Below, piece by piece: positions 1-10,269 of a DNA stretch of 64,000 nt. The DNA comes from Inquilinus limosus DSM 16000 (GTDB taxonomy: Bacteria > Pseudomonadota > Alphaproteobacteria > DSM-16000 > Inquilinaceae), in the NCBI RefSeq assembly GCF_000423185.1, contig NZ_KE383985.1:210632-274631 (forward strand), read 5' to 3'. The notes beneath the pieces were generated by a model, which had not been told where the DNA came from, made no database searches, and saw only the letters and a program-made list of their open reading frames with translations. Numbering within the stretch: the stretch's first letter is position 1; each line of letters begins with the position of its first letter. Position numbers and translations under genes: made by a program.

Positions 1-202
1 CCTCGCGCTCCGCGGACACCCACAGGCCGCGGCCCGGCAGCCGCTCCGCCAAATCGGGCACGACCTGACCGTCGGGGCCGACGACGAAGCGAATCAGCTC
101 CGCCTTCGGCCGCACGGCTCCGGTCGCGATGCAGCGCCGCTCGGGCCCCGTGGCCTCGGGCAGGTCTGCGTCCTCAGGAAAAATGGCGGTCGCGTCGCTC
201 AG
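1..202 (-). CDS. ylxR: YlxR/RnpM-family RNA-binding protein (3' end outside window)
   Basis: Small RNA-binding protein that follows nusA in the nusA-infB operon; homologues bind RNase P RNA. The visible residues contain the family core: an RRCIATG segment, then IRFVVGPDGQVVPDL and LPGRGLWVS. It overlaps the nusA stop. There is no ATG/GTG/TTG near the overlap, but a CTG codon at 202-200 sits seven bases after the GGAGG run inside the last nusA codons, so initiation there is an inference. A later internal GTG is possible. The gene leaves the window at base 1; infB would be expected beyond it. Confidence 0.8.
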   Translation of the reverse strand, partial: MSDATAIFPEDADLPEATGPERRCIATGAVRPKAELIRFVVGPDGQVVPDLAERLPGRGLWVSAERE

Positions 203-1689
203 GCCTTCTCCTCCTCCTCGAACCAATGGGCCCGCGCCTGCATGATCAGGGCGTTGGCCTCGTCGAGGGTGATCGTCTTCTCACCCAGGATCTCGACCAG
301 CTCATCGCCGGCCAGATCCGCCAGGTCATCCAGGGTCTTGACCCCGTTCTCGCCGAGCTTGACCAGGATCGCCGGCGTCAGCGACTCCAGCGCCGCCAGA
401 TCGTCGGCCACACCGAGCTCCTTATAGCGCTCGGTCAGCTGCCGGTCGCGCTCCTCGAGCCAGCGCAGCGCGCGCTCCTGCAGCTCGCCGGCCACGTTCT
501 CGTCGAAGCCTTCGATCTCCGCCAGCTCCTCGAGCGGCGTATAGGCGATCTCCTCGACCTGACGGAAGCCCTCGGCAACCAGGAGATGGGCAATGACGTC
601 GTCGACGTCCAGGGCCTCCATGAACAATTCGCTGCGCTGCTTGGTCTCTTCCTGGCGGCGCTCGCTCTCCTCGGCCTCGGTCAGGATGTCGATGTCCCAG
701 CCGGTCAGCATCGATGCCAGGCGGACATTCTGGCCGCGGCGGCCGATCGCCAGCGACAGCTGGTCGTCCGGCACCACCACCTCGATCCGGTTCTGGGTGT
801 CGTCCAGCACGACCTTGGCCACCTCGGCCGGGGCCAGGGCGTTGACCACGAAGGTGGCGGCATCCGAGGACCAGGGGATGATGTCGATCTTCTCGCCCTG
901 CAGCTCGCCGACCACGGCCTGGACGCGGCTGCCGCGCATGCCGACGCAGGCGCCGACCGGGTCGATCGAGCTGTCCTTCGAGATCACCGCGATCTTGGCG
1001 CGGCTGCCCGGGTCGCGGGCCACCGCCCTGATCTCGATGATGCCGTCATAGATCTCCGGCACCTCCATGGCGAACAGCTTGGCCATGAACTGCGGATGGG
1101 TGCGGGACAGGAAGATCTGCGGCCCGCGCGGCTCCTCGCGCACGTCGTAGATATAGGCGCGGACGCGGTCGCCGACCTTGAAATGCTCGCGCGGCAGCAG
1201 CTCGTCGCGGCGGATGACGCCTTCGGCGCGGCCGAGGTCGACCGTGACGTTGCCGTATTCGACGCGCTTGACCGAACCGTTGACGATCTCGTCGACGCGG
1301 TCCTTGTACTCCTCGAACTGCCGGTGGCGCTCGGCCTCCCGCACCTTCTGCACGATCACCTGCTTCGCCGTCTGGGCGGCGATGCGGCCGAAATCGATCG
1401 GCGGCAGGTCGTCGATGACGAAGTCGCCGAGCTTCAGATGCGGCCAGCGCTTGGCCGCGAAACCCGCGTCGATCTGGGTCGCCTCGTCCTCGACCGTCTC
1501 GACGATCTGGCGATAGCGGCGCAGCTCGATCTCGCCCGACTTGCGGTTGATGTGGGCGCGGATGTCGTGCTCGTGGCCGTACTTGGAGCGGCCGGCCTTC
1601 TGGATGGCCTGCTCCATCGCGGTCAGCACCTCGTCGCGATCGATGCTCTTTTCGCGGGCCACGACATCGGCAACGTGCAGAAGTTCCAT
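199..1689 (-). CDS. nusA: Transcription termination/antitermination factor NusA
   Basis: RNA-polymerase-associated factor acting in pausing, termination and antitermination. At 496 aa it has a normal length for alphaproteobacteria. The N-terminal RNAP-binding domain covers about 1-125, S1 about 135-200 ([18 protein letters not shown]), KH1 about 230-280 ([14 protein letters not shown]) and KH2 about 300-345 ([13 protein letters not shown]). Acidic helix-hairpin-helix repeats fill about 355-490. It lies 13 bp after rimP and overlaps ylxR, the usual rimP-nusA-ylxR-infB order. The terminator-like hairpin in the rimP leader would let termination efficiency, which NusA influences, feed back on its own expression; that is an inference. 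Confidence 0.97.
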   Translation of the reverse strand: MELLHVADVVAREKSIDRDEVLTAMEQAIQKAGRSKYGHEHDIRAHINRKSGEIELRRYRQIVETVEDEATQIDAGFAAKRWPHLKLGDFVIDDLPPIDFGRIAAQTAKQVIVQKVREAERHRQFEEYKDRVDEIVNGSVKRVEYGNVTVDLGRAEGVIRRDELLPREHFKVGDRVRAYIYDVREEPRGPQIFLSRTHPQFMAKLFAMEVPEIYDGIIEIRAVARDPGSRAKIAVISKDSSIDPVGACVGMRGSRVQAVVGELQGEKIDIIPWSSDAATFVVNALAPAEVAKVVLDDTQNRIEVVVPDDQLSLAIGRRGQNVRLASMLTGWDIDILTEAEESERRQEETKQRSELFMEALDVDDVIAHLLVAEGFRQVEEIAYTPLEELAEIEGFDENVAGELQERALRWLEERDRQLTERYKELGVADDLAALESLTPAILVKLGENGVKTLDDLADLAGDELVEILGEKTITLDEANALIMQARAHWFEEEEKA

Positions 1690-1702
1690 GCCTCGGGCGT
1701 TC

Positions 1703-2269
1703 CTATGCGTCTTGGGTGTCGGGCTGGGGGGCGGCGGCGGCAGCCGCGGCCTCGGCCTGCTCGACCTCTGCGGCGGCGGCTTCGATCAGGGCGTCGGTCA
1801 GGATCAGCTTCGCCCGCTGGATCTCGGCGAAGGGCAGCCGCACCGGCTCCTCCCCGATCTCCTCGGCGCGCAGCAGCACCGTCTCGCCGTCCAGCCCGGC
1901 CAGGACGCCGCGGAAGCGCTTGCGGCCGTCGACCGGGACCCGCGTCTCGATCCGCGCCTCGTGGCCGAGGAAGCGTTCGTAGTCGGCGAGCCGGGTCAGC
2001 GGGCGGTCGATGCCGGGGGAGGAGACCTCGAGCGTGTAGGCCGTCGGGATCGGGTCCTCGACATCGAGGATCGCCGACACCGCGCGGCTGATCTCGGCGC
2101 AGTCGTCCACGGTCATGCCGCGGCGGTCGATCCGCTCGGCCATGATCTGAAGCTGCGGCCGGTGCTCGCCGCCGGTCATGAGGACGCGCACGACCTCATA
2201 GCCCATCGCCTCCAGCGACGGCGCCACGATCGCGCGCACCTGATCCACTTGCGTCATCCTCTCCGGCAT
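1703..2269 (-). CDS. rimP: Ribosome maturation factor RimP
   Basis: Cytoplasmic protein needed for late 30S subunit assembly. The 188-aa product has the family core: DDCAEISRAVSAILD around residues 60-75, then LEVSSPGIDRPL near 90, followed by the SH3-like C-terminal domain with a basic GRKRFRGVL segment. The tail after about 165 is an alanine-rich, low-complexity extension. It is the first gene of the rimP-nusA-ylxR unit and has a roughly 60-nt leader with an attenuator-like hairpin. An in-frame ATG four codons downstream (MTQVDQ) is an alternative start. Confidence 0.95.
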   Translation of the reverse strand: MPERMTQVDQVRAIVAPSLEAMGYEVVRVLMTGGEHRPQLQIMAERIDRRGMTVDDCAEISRAVSAILDVEDPIPTAYTLEVSSPGIDRPLTRLADYERFLGHEARIETRVPVDGRKRFRGVLAGLDGETVLLRAEEIGEEPVRLPFAEIQRAKLILTDALIEAAAAEVEQAEAAAAAAAPQPDTQDA

Positions 2270-2308
2270 TCCCCGCGTCCAGAGCCTTGGAAAGCCGTCA
2301 CCACAACG

Positions 2309-2332
2309 AAAAAAGGCGGGCCGCAGCCCACC
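2309..2332 (-). terminator. Intrinsic terminator-like hairpin in the rimP-nusA leader (probable attenuator)
   Basis: On the minus strand the RNA reads GGUGGGC-UGCG-GCCCGCC followed by six U residues: a 7-bp stem (one G-U pair), tetraloop and U-tract. It ends about 40 nt before the rimP start codon. No minus-strand gene lies immediately upstream, because the ROK gene is divergent, so this is a leader element and not the end of a previous gene. Comparable attenuator hairpins upstream of rimP are known in other proteobacteria. Confidence 0.75.
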
Positions 2333-2535
2333 CTCTCAATCATTCGACCGAACCATAGTCAAGTCGAACGCTATGGGTAACTGCGCTGATATATAGCCAT
2401 CCCCCAGCAATAAGCAACTCGATTCGCCCGGATGGGCCACCGCCGATTCGATTCGGCCGCCGCGGCGTCCCGGATCGTCCATTCGCCGGCCGGTTCCGAT
2501 CCGCGGTTGACAGCACACGGCGTTTCCCGTCAGGC

Positions 2536-2560
2536 TTAGTTCGTCAACCTGCCGAACAAA
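2536..2560. promoter_or_regulatory. Candidate ROK-repressor operator (XylR-like 25-bp imperfect palindrome)
   Basis: The half-sites are TTaGTTCG and CGAACaAA, separated by 9 bp (7 of 8 symmetrical positions). The size and the TTAGTT...AA ends resemble the Bacillus XylR operator. It ends 8 bp before the start codon of the ROK regulator, where bound repressor would block the promoter. A TTGACA (2507-2512) lies just upstream, but I see no good -10 at 16-18 bp spacing. Autoregulation of the whole sugar operon is inferred. Confidence 0.55.
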
Positions 2561-2568
2561 CGGGAACG

Positions 2569-3792
2569 ATGCAGCGCCTCGACAACCCCGTGCCGCTGAC
2601 ACGCCAGCTCAGCCTCCGTGCCGTGATGGAGACGGTTCTCCATCGCGGGCCGATCTCGCGGTCGCAGATCGCGCGGGAGACGGGGTTGTCGAAGCAGACG
2701 ATCTCCGAGGTGATGCGCGTGCTGGAGGAGGCGGGCTGGGTGCGCGAGACCGGCCGGACGCACGGCGCGATCGGCCGCGCCGCCGTTACCTACGAGGTCC
2801 GGCCCGACGCGGCCTTCGTCCTCGGCATCGATCTCGGCGGCAGCAAGGTGATCGTCGCCCTGGCCGATCTGGCCTGCAGCATCGTCGACGAGGTGGTGGA
2901 GCCGACCGACCTCTCCGGCGGCGCGGCCATCCTGGCCCAGATCGTGGCGCTGCGGGACCGGCTGGTCGCGCGCAACGGCATCGACGGCAGCCGCATCAAG
3001 GTCGCGGTGCTGGGCAGCCCCGGTGTGCTCGACCCGGCCTCCGGCGCCATCCGCCTCGCCCCCAACATCCCGGGCTTCGACGGCTTCGACGTGCGCGGCG
3101 GGCTCGAGGCCGCGCTGGGCTGCCCGGTCAGGATCGAGAACGACGTCAATCTCGGCGTCATCGGCGAGCACTGGCAGGGCCGCGGCAAGGACGCCGCCAC
3201 GCTGGTGTTCATGGCGATCGGCACCGGCATCGGCGCCGGGGTTCTGGTCGACGGCAAGCTGCTGCGCGGCGCGCGGGGCGCGGCCGGCGAGGTCTCTTAC
3301 CTGCCGCTGGGCGGCGATCCCTTCGATCCGGAGCTGAAGGCGAAGGGGGTGTTCGAGACCGCCGCGGCCGCCGCCGGCATCGTCGACCGCTACGAGGCGG
3401 CGGGCGGCGCGCCGGGCCTGTCGGTGCGCGACATCTTCGACCGCGCCGCCGCCGGGGAGACGCCGGCCGGGGCCGCGCTGGCCGAGACCGCGCGCCTTCT
3501 GGCCCTCGCCATCGCCGCGATCTGCGCCGTGGTCGATCCGGAACGGGTCGTGCTCGGCGGCAGCATCGGCATCCGGCCGGAGATGCGGGACCTGATCGAG
3601 CCGGCATTGCGCCGCTGCATGATCGACCCGCCGCCGGTCGAATGCAGCAGCCTGGGCAACCGCGCCACCCTGGTCGGCGCGCTCGCGGTCGGGCTGAACC
3701 GCCTGCACAACGCGCTGTTCGGCGCCCACGACCTGCCGGGCGAGCTGCCGCTGCCCGTCACCTTGAGGATGACGACCGATGCCGCCGCCTGA
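2569..3792 (+). CDS. ROK-family transcriptional regulator of the carbohydrate operon
   Basis: Likely sugar-responsive repressor. A winged HTH occupies about 10-70 (ISRSQIARETGLSKQTISEV), followed by a ROK sugar-kinase-like domain with a phosphate-binding DLGGSK motif near 95, ENDVNLGVIGEH near 190 and a GTGIGAG loop. The zinc motif CxCGxxGCxE of classical ROK proteins is absent: after GAAGEVSYLPLGG the cysteines are missing. Many ROK regulators show this. It heads the operon, overlaps the next gene by 14 bp and has a palindrome at its promoter. The inducer is unknown but is presumably the transported oligosaccharide or its hydrolysis product. Confidence 0.9.
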   Translation: MQRLDNPVPLTRQLSLRAVMETVLHRGPISRSQIARETGLSKQTISEVMRVLEEAGWVRETGRTHGAIGRAAVTYEVRPDAAFVLGIDLGGSKVIVALADLACSIVDEVVEPTDLSGGAAILAQIVALRDRLVARNGIDGSRIKVAVLGSPGVLDPASGAIRLAPNIPGFDGFDVRGGLEAALGCPVRIENDVNLGVIGEHWQGRGKDAATLVFMAIGTGIGAGVLVDGKLLRGARGAAGEVSYLPLGGDPFDPELKAKGVFETAAAAAGIVDRYEAAGGAPGLSVRDIFDRAAAGETPAGAALAETARLLALAIAAICAVVDPERVVLGGSIGIRPEMRDLIEPALRRCMIDPPPVECSSLGNRATLVGALAVGLNRLHNALFGAHDLPGELPLPVTLRMTTDAAA

Positions 3793-5152
3793 TCCCGCCC
3801 ACGGCTCCGTCGCGATCGCCCCGCCCGAGACCGGCAACGACCTCACCGCGGCGATCCGCGCCGCCATCGCCGCGGCGCATGCCCGGGGCGGCGGGACGGT
3901 GGTCGTGCCCCCCGGCGACTGGGTCAGCGGCGGCCTGCGCCTGCTGGACGGGGTGCAGCTGCATCTCGCGGCCGGTGCCCGGCTGGCGGCGGCGCCGGGC
4001 TGGGACCGCTATGCCGAGACCACCGTGGACAGCATCGCCGAGGACTCCGACCGCGGCTTCATCACCGCTTCGGGCGCCCGCGACATCGGCATCGGCGGCC
4101 GGGGCCTGCTGGTGGGCGACAGCCGGCACTGGCGCGTCCCCGGCGCCGGCAGCCTGGGCACGCATCTGCCGGTCGGCCGCCGGCCGCGCATGGTCGTGTT
4201 CGAGGATTGCGAGCGGGTCGAGATCGCCGATATCGGCATCGCGGATTCGCCGATGTGGACGATCCATCTGGTCGGCTGCCGCCGGGCGGTGGTGCGCAAT
4301 GTCGAGATCCGCAACGACAAGCGCATGCCCAACACCGACGGCATCAACCTCGACGGCTGCTCGGACTCGCGGATCGAGGGCTGCTTCATCAGCGCCGCGG
4401 ATGACGGCATCTGCCTGAAGACGACACGCCGCGACCCGGCCCGGCTGCGCCCCTGCGAGCGGATCGTCGTCACCGGCTGCGTGGTCGAGAGCGAGAGCTG
4501 TGCCCTGAAGATCGGCACCGAGACCTGGGCCGACATCCGCGACGTGGTGTTCGCCGACTGCGTGGTCGCGGCCTCGAACCGGGCCTTCGGCATCTTCTCG
4601 CGCGACGGCGGGGTGATCGAGCGCATCCGCCTCGACGGCGTGACGGTCGACTGCCACCAGACCCCGGAGGGCTTCTGGGGCTGCGGCGAGCCGGTGACGG
4701 TCACCATCGCGCGCCGGCATCCGGGGGTGGAGCCGGGCGCGGTGCGCGACGTCACGATCACCGGCCTGTCCGGGCGGGCCGAGGGCGCCGTGGTGCTGGT
4801 CGGCCTGCCCGACCGGCCGGTCGGCCCGGTCACCCTGGCCGGCATCGACCTGCGGCAGGAGGCCGGGGACCTCGACCCCGTCGGACATTATGACCTGCGC
4901 CCCACCACCGCGGACCTCGCGCCCGAGCCGGGGCAGGAGGGGCGCAAGAACGCCTGGGTGCGCGGCGCCGACGGGCGGATCGTCGGGCTCGTTCCCTATG
5001 ACGGCGGCATGCCGGCGCTCTACGCCCGGCATGTCGACGGGCTCGGCCTCGCCCAGCTGCGTCTGCGCCGCCCCGAGCCGCTGCCGCCCGGCTGGAACCG
5101 CAGCGCGCTGGCGCTGCGGCATGTCGTGTTCGCGCCGGACCTGGCCCCCTGA
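3779..5152 (+). CDS. GH28-family (polygalacturonase-like) beta-helix protein, atypical active site
   Basis: Right-handed beta-helix protein of the pectin/rhamnogalacturonan hydrolase clan, 457 aa. Family hallmarks seen are NTDGIN at 185-190 and the acidic pair ADDG at 207-210, which match the catalytic aspartates of GH28. The canonical GHG and RIK motifs are missing; at the expected place is SCALKIGTET (240-249), seen in a bacterial GH28 subgroup. There is no signal peptide, so it probably acts in the cytoplasm on an imported oligosaccharide. The start ATG overlaps the ROK gene by 14 bp. Substrate cannot be named from sequence; a galacturonic-acid- or rhamnose-containing oligosaccharide is the best guess. 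Confidence 0.85.
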   Translation: MPPPDPAHGSVAIAPPETGNDLTAAIRAAIAAAHARGGGTVVVPPGDWVSGGLRLLDGVQLHLAAGARLAAAPGWDRYAETTVDSIAEDSDRGFITASGARDIGIGGRGLLVGDSRHWRVPGAGSLGTHLPVGRRPRMVVFEDCERVEIADIGIADSPMWTIHLVGCRRAVVRNVEIRNDKRMPNTDGINLDGCSDSRIEGCFISAADDGICLKTTRRDPARLRPCERIVVTGCVVESESCALKIGTETWADIRDVVFADCVVAASNRAFGIFSRDGGVIERIRLDGVTVDCHQTPEGFWGCGEPVTVTIARRHPGVEPGAVRDVTITGLSGRAEGAVVLVGLPDRPVGPVTLAGIDLRQEAGDLDPVGHYDLRPTTADLAPEPGQEGRKNAWVRGADGRIVGLVPYDGGMPALYARHVDGLGLAQLRLRRPEPLPPGWNRSALALRHVVFAPDLAP

Positions 5153-5169
5153 ACGCCGGAGCAGACGGA

Positions 5170-6266
<1,097 letters not shown>

Positions 6267-6270
<4 letters not shown>

Positions 6271-8048
6271 TCATGGTCGCCGTGGAACTCGACCGTCCGG
6301 CCGCCCCCCTGGCGCCGCTGCCCAGCGGCCTGCTGCAGGCCGAGGCGCCGGTGCATCTGCCCTTCATGGCGCCGCGGCTGCAGGGCGACCTCCTGCCCGA
6401 CGGCCGGCTCAGCGTCTCGGTCTGGGGCGCCGGGCATCTCGCCACCCTGTCGCTCGGGGCGGTGCCCGGACCGGTGACCTACGGTCCGAACCGGGCGGAG
6501 GGGGGCGGCTGGTCGCTGCATGTGGCGCAGAGCGCGCCGGCGCTGCTGCTGCGCGGCGTTCCCGATGCCGCGCGGGTCACGCCCGCGCCGCGCTGCGCCT
6601 GGTGGCACCGCGATTCCGGCCGGCCCGGCTCGGTGCGGCGCGAGGGCGGGCGCCGCATCGTCGACCTGCCCTGGGGCTGCGTGATGCTGGAGCCGCGAGG
6701 CGGCGACCTGATCGTCGCCGCCGGCGCCGACCGGGCGGAGGCCGAGGCGGCGCTGGCACTCTCGGCCGCTTCGATCGTGGCCGAAGCCGATGCCTATGTG
6801 CGGGCCACCGACCGCTTGCCATCGGCCGGGCCGGTGCTGCGCAGCATGGTGCAGCAGGGCGCGCATGCGGCGCTGTCCAGCATCCGCCGCGACCCGGCCG
6901 GCCGCTTCGCCGGCCTTGCCGCCGGCCAGGCCTATTCCGCGCCGGCCCGGACCTATTACCGCGACGGCTACTGGACGGTGCAGCCGCTGCTGACCCTGGC
7001 GCCGGAGGCGGTGCGGGACGAGATCGACATGCTCGCCGGCGGAATCCAGCCCGACGGCGAGGCTCCGAGCGCCGTGATCCTGTCCGGGCCGCAGCAATCC
7101 GCCGCCTGGGAGGTGTTCCGGCGCACCGACCCCTTCATCTCGCGCGAGCATCTGCGGCCGGGCGACTGGTGGAGCGACCATTTCGACAGCCCGCTCTTCT
7201 TCATCCTGATGATCGCCGACTATGTCCGCGCCACGGCCGACACCGGCCCGGCGGAGCGGCACTGGCCGATGATCCGCACGATCACCCGGCGCTACCGCGG
7301 CTTCGACGCGGCCGGCGACGGGCTGCCGGTGAAGCCGAACCATGAGCGCGACTGGGCCGACAACGTGTACCGCCAGGGGCTGGTCGCCTATGATCTCGGC
7401 CTGTGGGTCGGCGCCCTGGATGCCATCACCCGGCTCGGCCGCGACCGCGACCCGGATCTCGCCGCCGAGGCGGCGGAGATCGCAGCCCGGGCGCGCGAGG
7501 CGATCGGCCGCCGGCTTTGGCTGGCCGATCGCGGCTGGTGCGCCGAGTACCGCAACGACGACGGCTTCACCGAGGACCACCTCGCCATCGACAGCCTGAC
7601 CCTGCTGCGCGCCGACGCGCTGCCGCCGGACCGGGCCGAGGCGACGCTGCGGGCGATGCAGCGCCGGCTCTACAGCGGCGCCAATGCCGACCAGCCCTAT
7701 GGCGACTGGGGCGTGCTCTGCGCCTTCCCGCCCTACAAGCGGCGGCGCGACACCCGGGCCAAATCGGCCTTCGCCTTCCGCTACCACAACGGCGCCGACT
7801 GGCCCTACTGGGACGGCGTGCTGGCGCGCGAGCTGCTGCGCCGCGGCCTGCCGGGCTGGCGCTACCCGCTGCTGCGCTGGTGGGAGAGCTGCCTCGCGAA
7901 CGGCTGGCTCGGCGCCGTCGAATATTTCAGCCCGCCCTTCGGCCGCGGCTCGCTGCTGCAGGGCTGGAGCGGCGTTCCGGCCGGGGTGGCGCTGGAATTC
8001 GCATCGCAGGTCCTCGCCGGACCGGCGGGGGATCACCAAAGGCCGTGA
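6267..8048 (+). CDS. Putative (alpha/alpha)6-barrel glycoside hydrolase
   Basis: A 593-aa protein with a beta-rich N-terminal domain (about 1-170) and a helical (alpha/alpha)6 glycosidase domain of the amylo-alpha-1,6-glucosidase/MGH1 type. Recognisable segments are YYRDGYWTVQPLL, LPVKPNHERDWADNVYRQGL, DDGFTEDHLAIDSL and FRYHNGADWPYWDG, the last typical of sugar-binding loops in this fold. No signal peptide, so probably intracellular. The first codon is GTG at 6267 inside the ATPase stop (GTGA); an ATG at 6273 is the alternative. Sandwiched in a transporter operon, it should trim the imported oligosaccharide together with the GH28-like protein. The exact GH family is uncertain. Confidence 0.7.
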
Positions 8049-8074
8049 ACCGGCCGCAACGGGAGGCAATCGAC

Positions 8075-9325
8075 GTGACGCTCGCAACGACCATCCGCAC
8101 CGCACTCCTGGCCGGCGCCGCGCTGACGGCCATGGCAGCCTCGGCGACAGCGGCGGAGCTGACGGTGATGTGGACCGTCAACAGCGACAAGGAGGAGCAG
8201 GTGCTGCGCGGCCTGCTCGCCGAATACACCGCGCAGCATCCCGACACCACCTTCAAGCTGCAGATCGTGCCCTATGACGGCTACGACCAGAAGCTGGCCC
8301 AGGGCGCGGCCTCCGGCACCGCGCCGGACCTCGCCAAGACCACCAGCATGCGGCCGGTGGTGCGGCCCTTCCTGACCGACCTGGCCCCGGCATTCGGCAA
8401 GGACTATCTCGACCAGTTCGTGAAGGCCTGGGCCACCGGCGCCCAGCTCGGCGACCAGATCATCGCGGCGCCGCTCGACGTCACCGCGACCGGCATCTTC
8501 CTCAACGCCGACGCCTTCAAGAAGGCCGGCGTCGCCATCCCGGACGCGGCCAAGGGCTGGACCTGGGACGAGTTCCTGGCCGCGATCAAGACCGTGTCGG
8601 AGAAGGCGGGCGTCCGCTATCCGTTGGTCTGGGACGTCTCGGCCAGCCGCTGGATCACCTATCTCTACCACAACGGCCAGCACATCTTCACCGAGGCGCC
8701 GCCCTACAAGGTGGTGCTGGACAAGGCGCGGGGGGCCCAGATCCTCGACGACTTCGTCAAGATCACCGAGACCCATATGCCGCCCGGGCTGTGGAAGGGT
8801 TCGAGCGCCGAGAACCCGAAGCAGCTGTTCCTGCACGGCCAGGCCGTGGCCTGGATGTCGGGCAGCTGGCAGATCAGCAGCCTGGTCTCGGATGCCGGCT
8901 TCGACTGGCAGGCCGGGCCGACGCCGCATGGCGAGGTCGCCTCCAGCGTGGTCGGCGGCGACTACATCGTCGCCTTCAACACCGGCGAGCATGTCGACGA
9001 GGCGCTGGAGGTGCTGCGCTGGTTCTCGACGCCGGAGGTGCAGGCGAAATACGCGGCGCCGCTGATGATGATCCCGGCCAGCCTGAAGACCGGCCCGGTC
9101 GACTACGGCGACGCCAAGGCCAGCGCCGCGCTGGCGGCGCTGCAGAAGGAGCTGGCCGACAGCCCGCTCTACGCCGGCACCGACCAGGGCAACCCGGCGA
9201 TGCAGTATGTCTGGGACCCGATCAAGCAGGCGGTGATCCAGCGCGTCGCCGGGCAGATCACCTCGGCCCAGGCGATGGACCTCATCGCCAAGGCGGCCGA
9301 GGATTCGCTGAAGGCGGAGCAGTGA
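8075..9325 (+). CDS. ABC sugar transporter substrate-binding protein
   Basis: Periplasmic solute-binding protein of the UgpB/MalE type, 416 aa. Residues 1-25 form a signal peptide (IRTALLAGAALTAMAASATAA, cleavage near AxA). The mature part begins with ELTVMWTV and contains the family pattern WMSGSWQISSL and a C-terminal MQYVWDPIKQAV segment. The GTG start at 8075 was chosen because a GGGAGG Shine-Dalgarno lies 8 bases upstream and the signal peptide follows at once; a longer in-frame ORF upstream reads through the previous gene. It is followed by two permeases with a 4-bp overlap. Confidence 0.93.
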   Translation: MTLATTIRTALLAGAALTAMAASATAAELTVMWTVNSDKEEQVLRGLLAEYTAQHPDTTFKLQIVPYDGYDQKLAQGAASGTAPDLAKTTSMRPVVRPFLTDLAPAFGKDYLDQFVKAWATGAQLGDQIIAAPLDVTATGIFLNADAFKKAGVAIPDAAKGWTWDEFLAAIKTVSEKAGVRYPLVWDVSASRWITYLYHNGQHIFTEAPPYKVVLDKARGAQILDDFVKITETHMPPGLWKGSSAENPKQLFLHGQAVAWMSGSWQISSLVSDAGFDWQAGPTPHGEVASSVVGGDYIVAFNTGEHVDEALEVLRWFSTPEVQAKYAAPLMMIPASLKTGPVDYGDAKASAALAALQKELADSPLYAGTDQGNPAMQYVWDPIKQAVIQRVAGQITSAQAMDLIAKAAEDSLKAEQ

Positions 9326-10269
9326 CCAGCGCGGTAAACACGGCGGGTCGGGGTGCGGCGCGCCCCGACCGGTCCGGCGTCGCCGGCCGCGGGCTGGGGG
9401 CGCGCCTCTTCCCCTATGCGCTGGTGGCGCCGACGCTGCTGCTCCTCGCCGTCTTCACCCTGTTTCCGCTGGTCGAAGGCTTCTGGACCTCCTTCTTCAA
9501 GCGCGGGCTGGTGGTGGCGCCGAAGGCCCCCGCCACCTGGCCGGTCTTCGTCGGGCTCGACAACTACCTGGCGCTGGCGACCGACCCGGAATTCACCGGC
9601 ACGCTGATCAAGACCGTCGGCTTCGTCTGCGTGGCGGTGCCGCTGGTGATCGTGGTCTCGCTCGCCCTCGCCCTGCTGCTGGCCAAGCCGTTCCGCGGCG
9701 TCGGGGCGATCCGCGCCGTCGTGTTCTTCCCCTACATGACCAGCCTCCTGATCGTCGGCATCGTCTGGAAATGGCTGCTCGGCTACAACTCCGGCCTGGT
9801 CAACTTCGTGCTCGACCTCGCCGGCATCGCCCCGGTGCCGTGGCTGGAGCATGAGCTGCTGGCCCAGGCGGCGCTGGTCTTCGTCTGGGTCTGGGCCAAT
9901 GCCGGCTTCTACATGATGATCTTCATCGCCGGGCTGATGATGATCCCCGGCGACTATTACGAGGCCGCGGCGATCGACGCCGCGACGCCGTGGCGGATGT
10001 TCGTCCGCATCACCCTGCCGCTCTTGCGCCCGACCATGCTGATCGCCGTGGTCCTGGCCTCGGTCGAGGCGTTCAAGGTCTATGAGGTGGTGGTGTCGCT
10101 GACCGCCGGCGGACCCGGCCGCGCCACGGTCTATCTGATCCAGGCGATCTACGAGACCGGCTTCACCAAGCCGGCCTCGGCCGGCTTCGCCGCCGCCCAG
10201 TCGATGGCGCTGTTCGCCATCCTGATGGCCCTGACGATCCTGCAGCTGCGCATGGCGAAGGAGCGGTGA
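9322..10269 (+). CDS. ABC sugar transporter permease, MalF type
   Basis: Inner-membrane subunit of a CUT1 carbohydrate importer, 315 aa from a GTG that overlaps the preceding stop (GTGA). About six membrane helices are visible, the first at residues 30-50 (YALVAPTLLLLAVFTLFPLV). The EAA loop that contacts the ATPase reads EAAAIDAATPWRMFVRITLPLLRP (in two parts: EAAAIDAATPW then RITLPLLRP) near 215-240. Partner of the next gene, with which it overlaps by 4 bp. Confidence 0.93.
   Translation: MTSAVNTAGRGAARPDRSGVAGRGLGARLFPYALVAPTLLLLAVFTLFPLVEGFWTSFFKRGLVVAPKAPATWPVFVGLDNYLALATDPEFTGTLIKTVGFVCVAVPLVIVVSLALALLLAKPFRGVGAIRAVVFFPYMTSLLIVGIVWKWLLGYNSGLVNFVLDLAGIAPVPWLEHELLAQAALVFVWVWANAGFYMMIFIAGLMMIPGDYYEAAAIDAATPWRMFVRITLPLLRPTMLIAVVLASVEAFKVYEVVVSLTAGGPGRATVYLIQAIYETGFTKPASAGFAAAQSMALFAILMALTILQLRMAKER

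Noticed and set aside
226-2091. 621-aa plus-strand ORF opposite nusA-rimP
   Set aside because: Antisense to two certain genes, with low-complexity Arg/Asp/Leu-rich sequence created by high GC3; no domain.
2507-2535. TTGACA -35 for the ROK gene
   Set aside because: A perfect -35 hexamer, but no acceptable -10 at 16-18 bp; left as a mention only.
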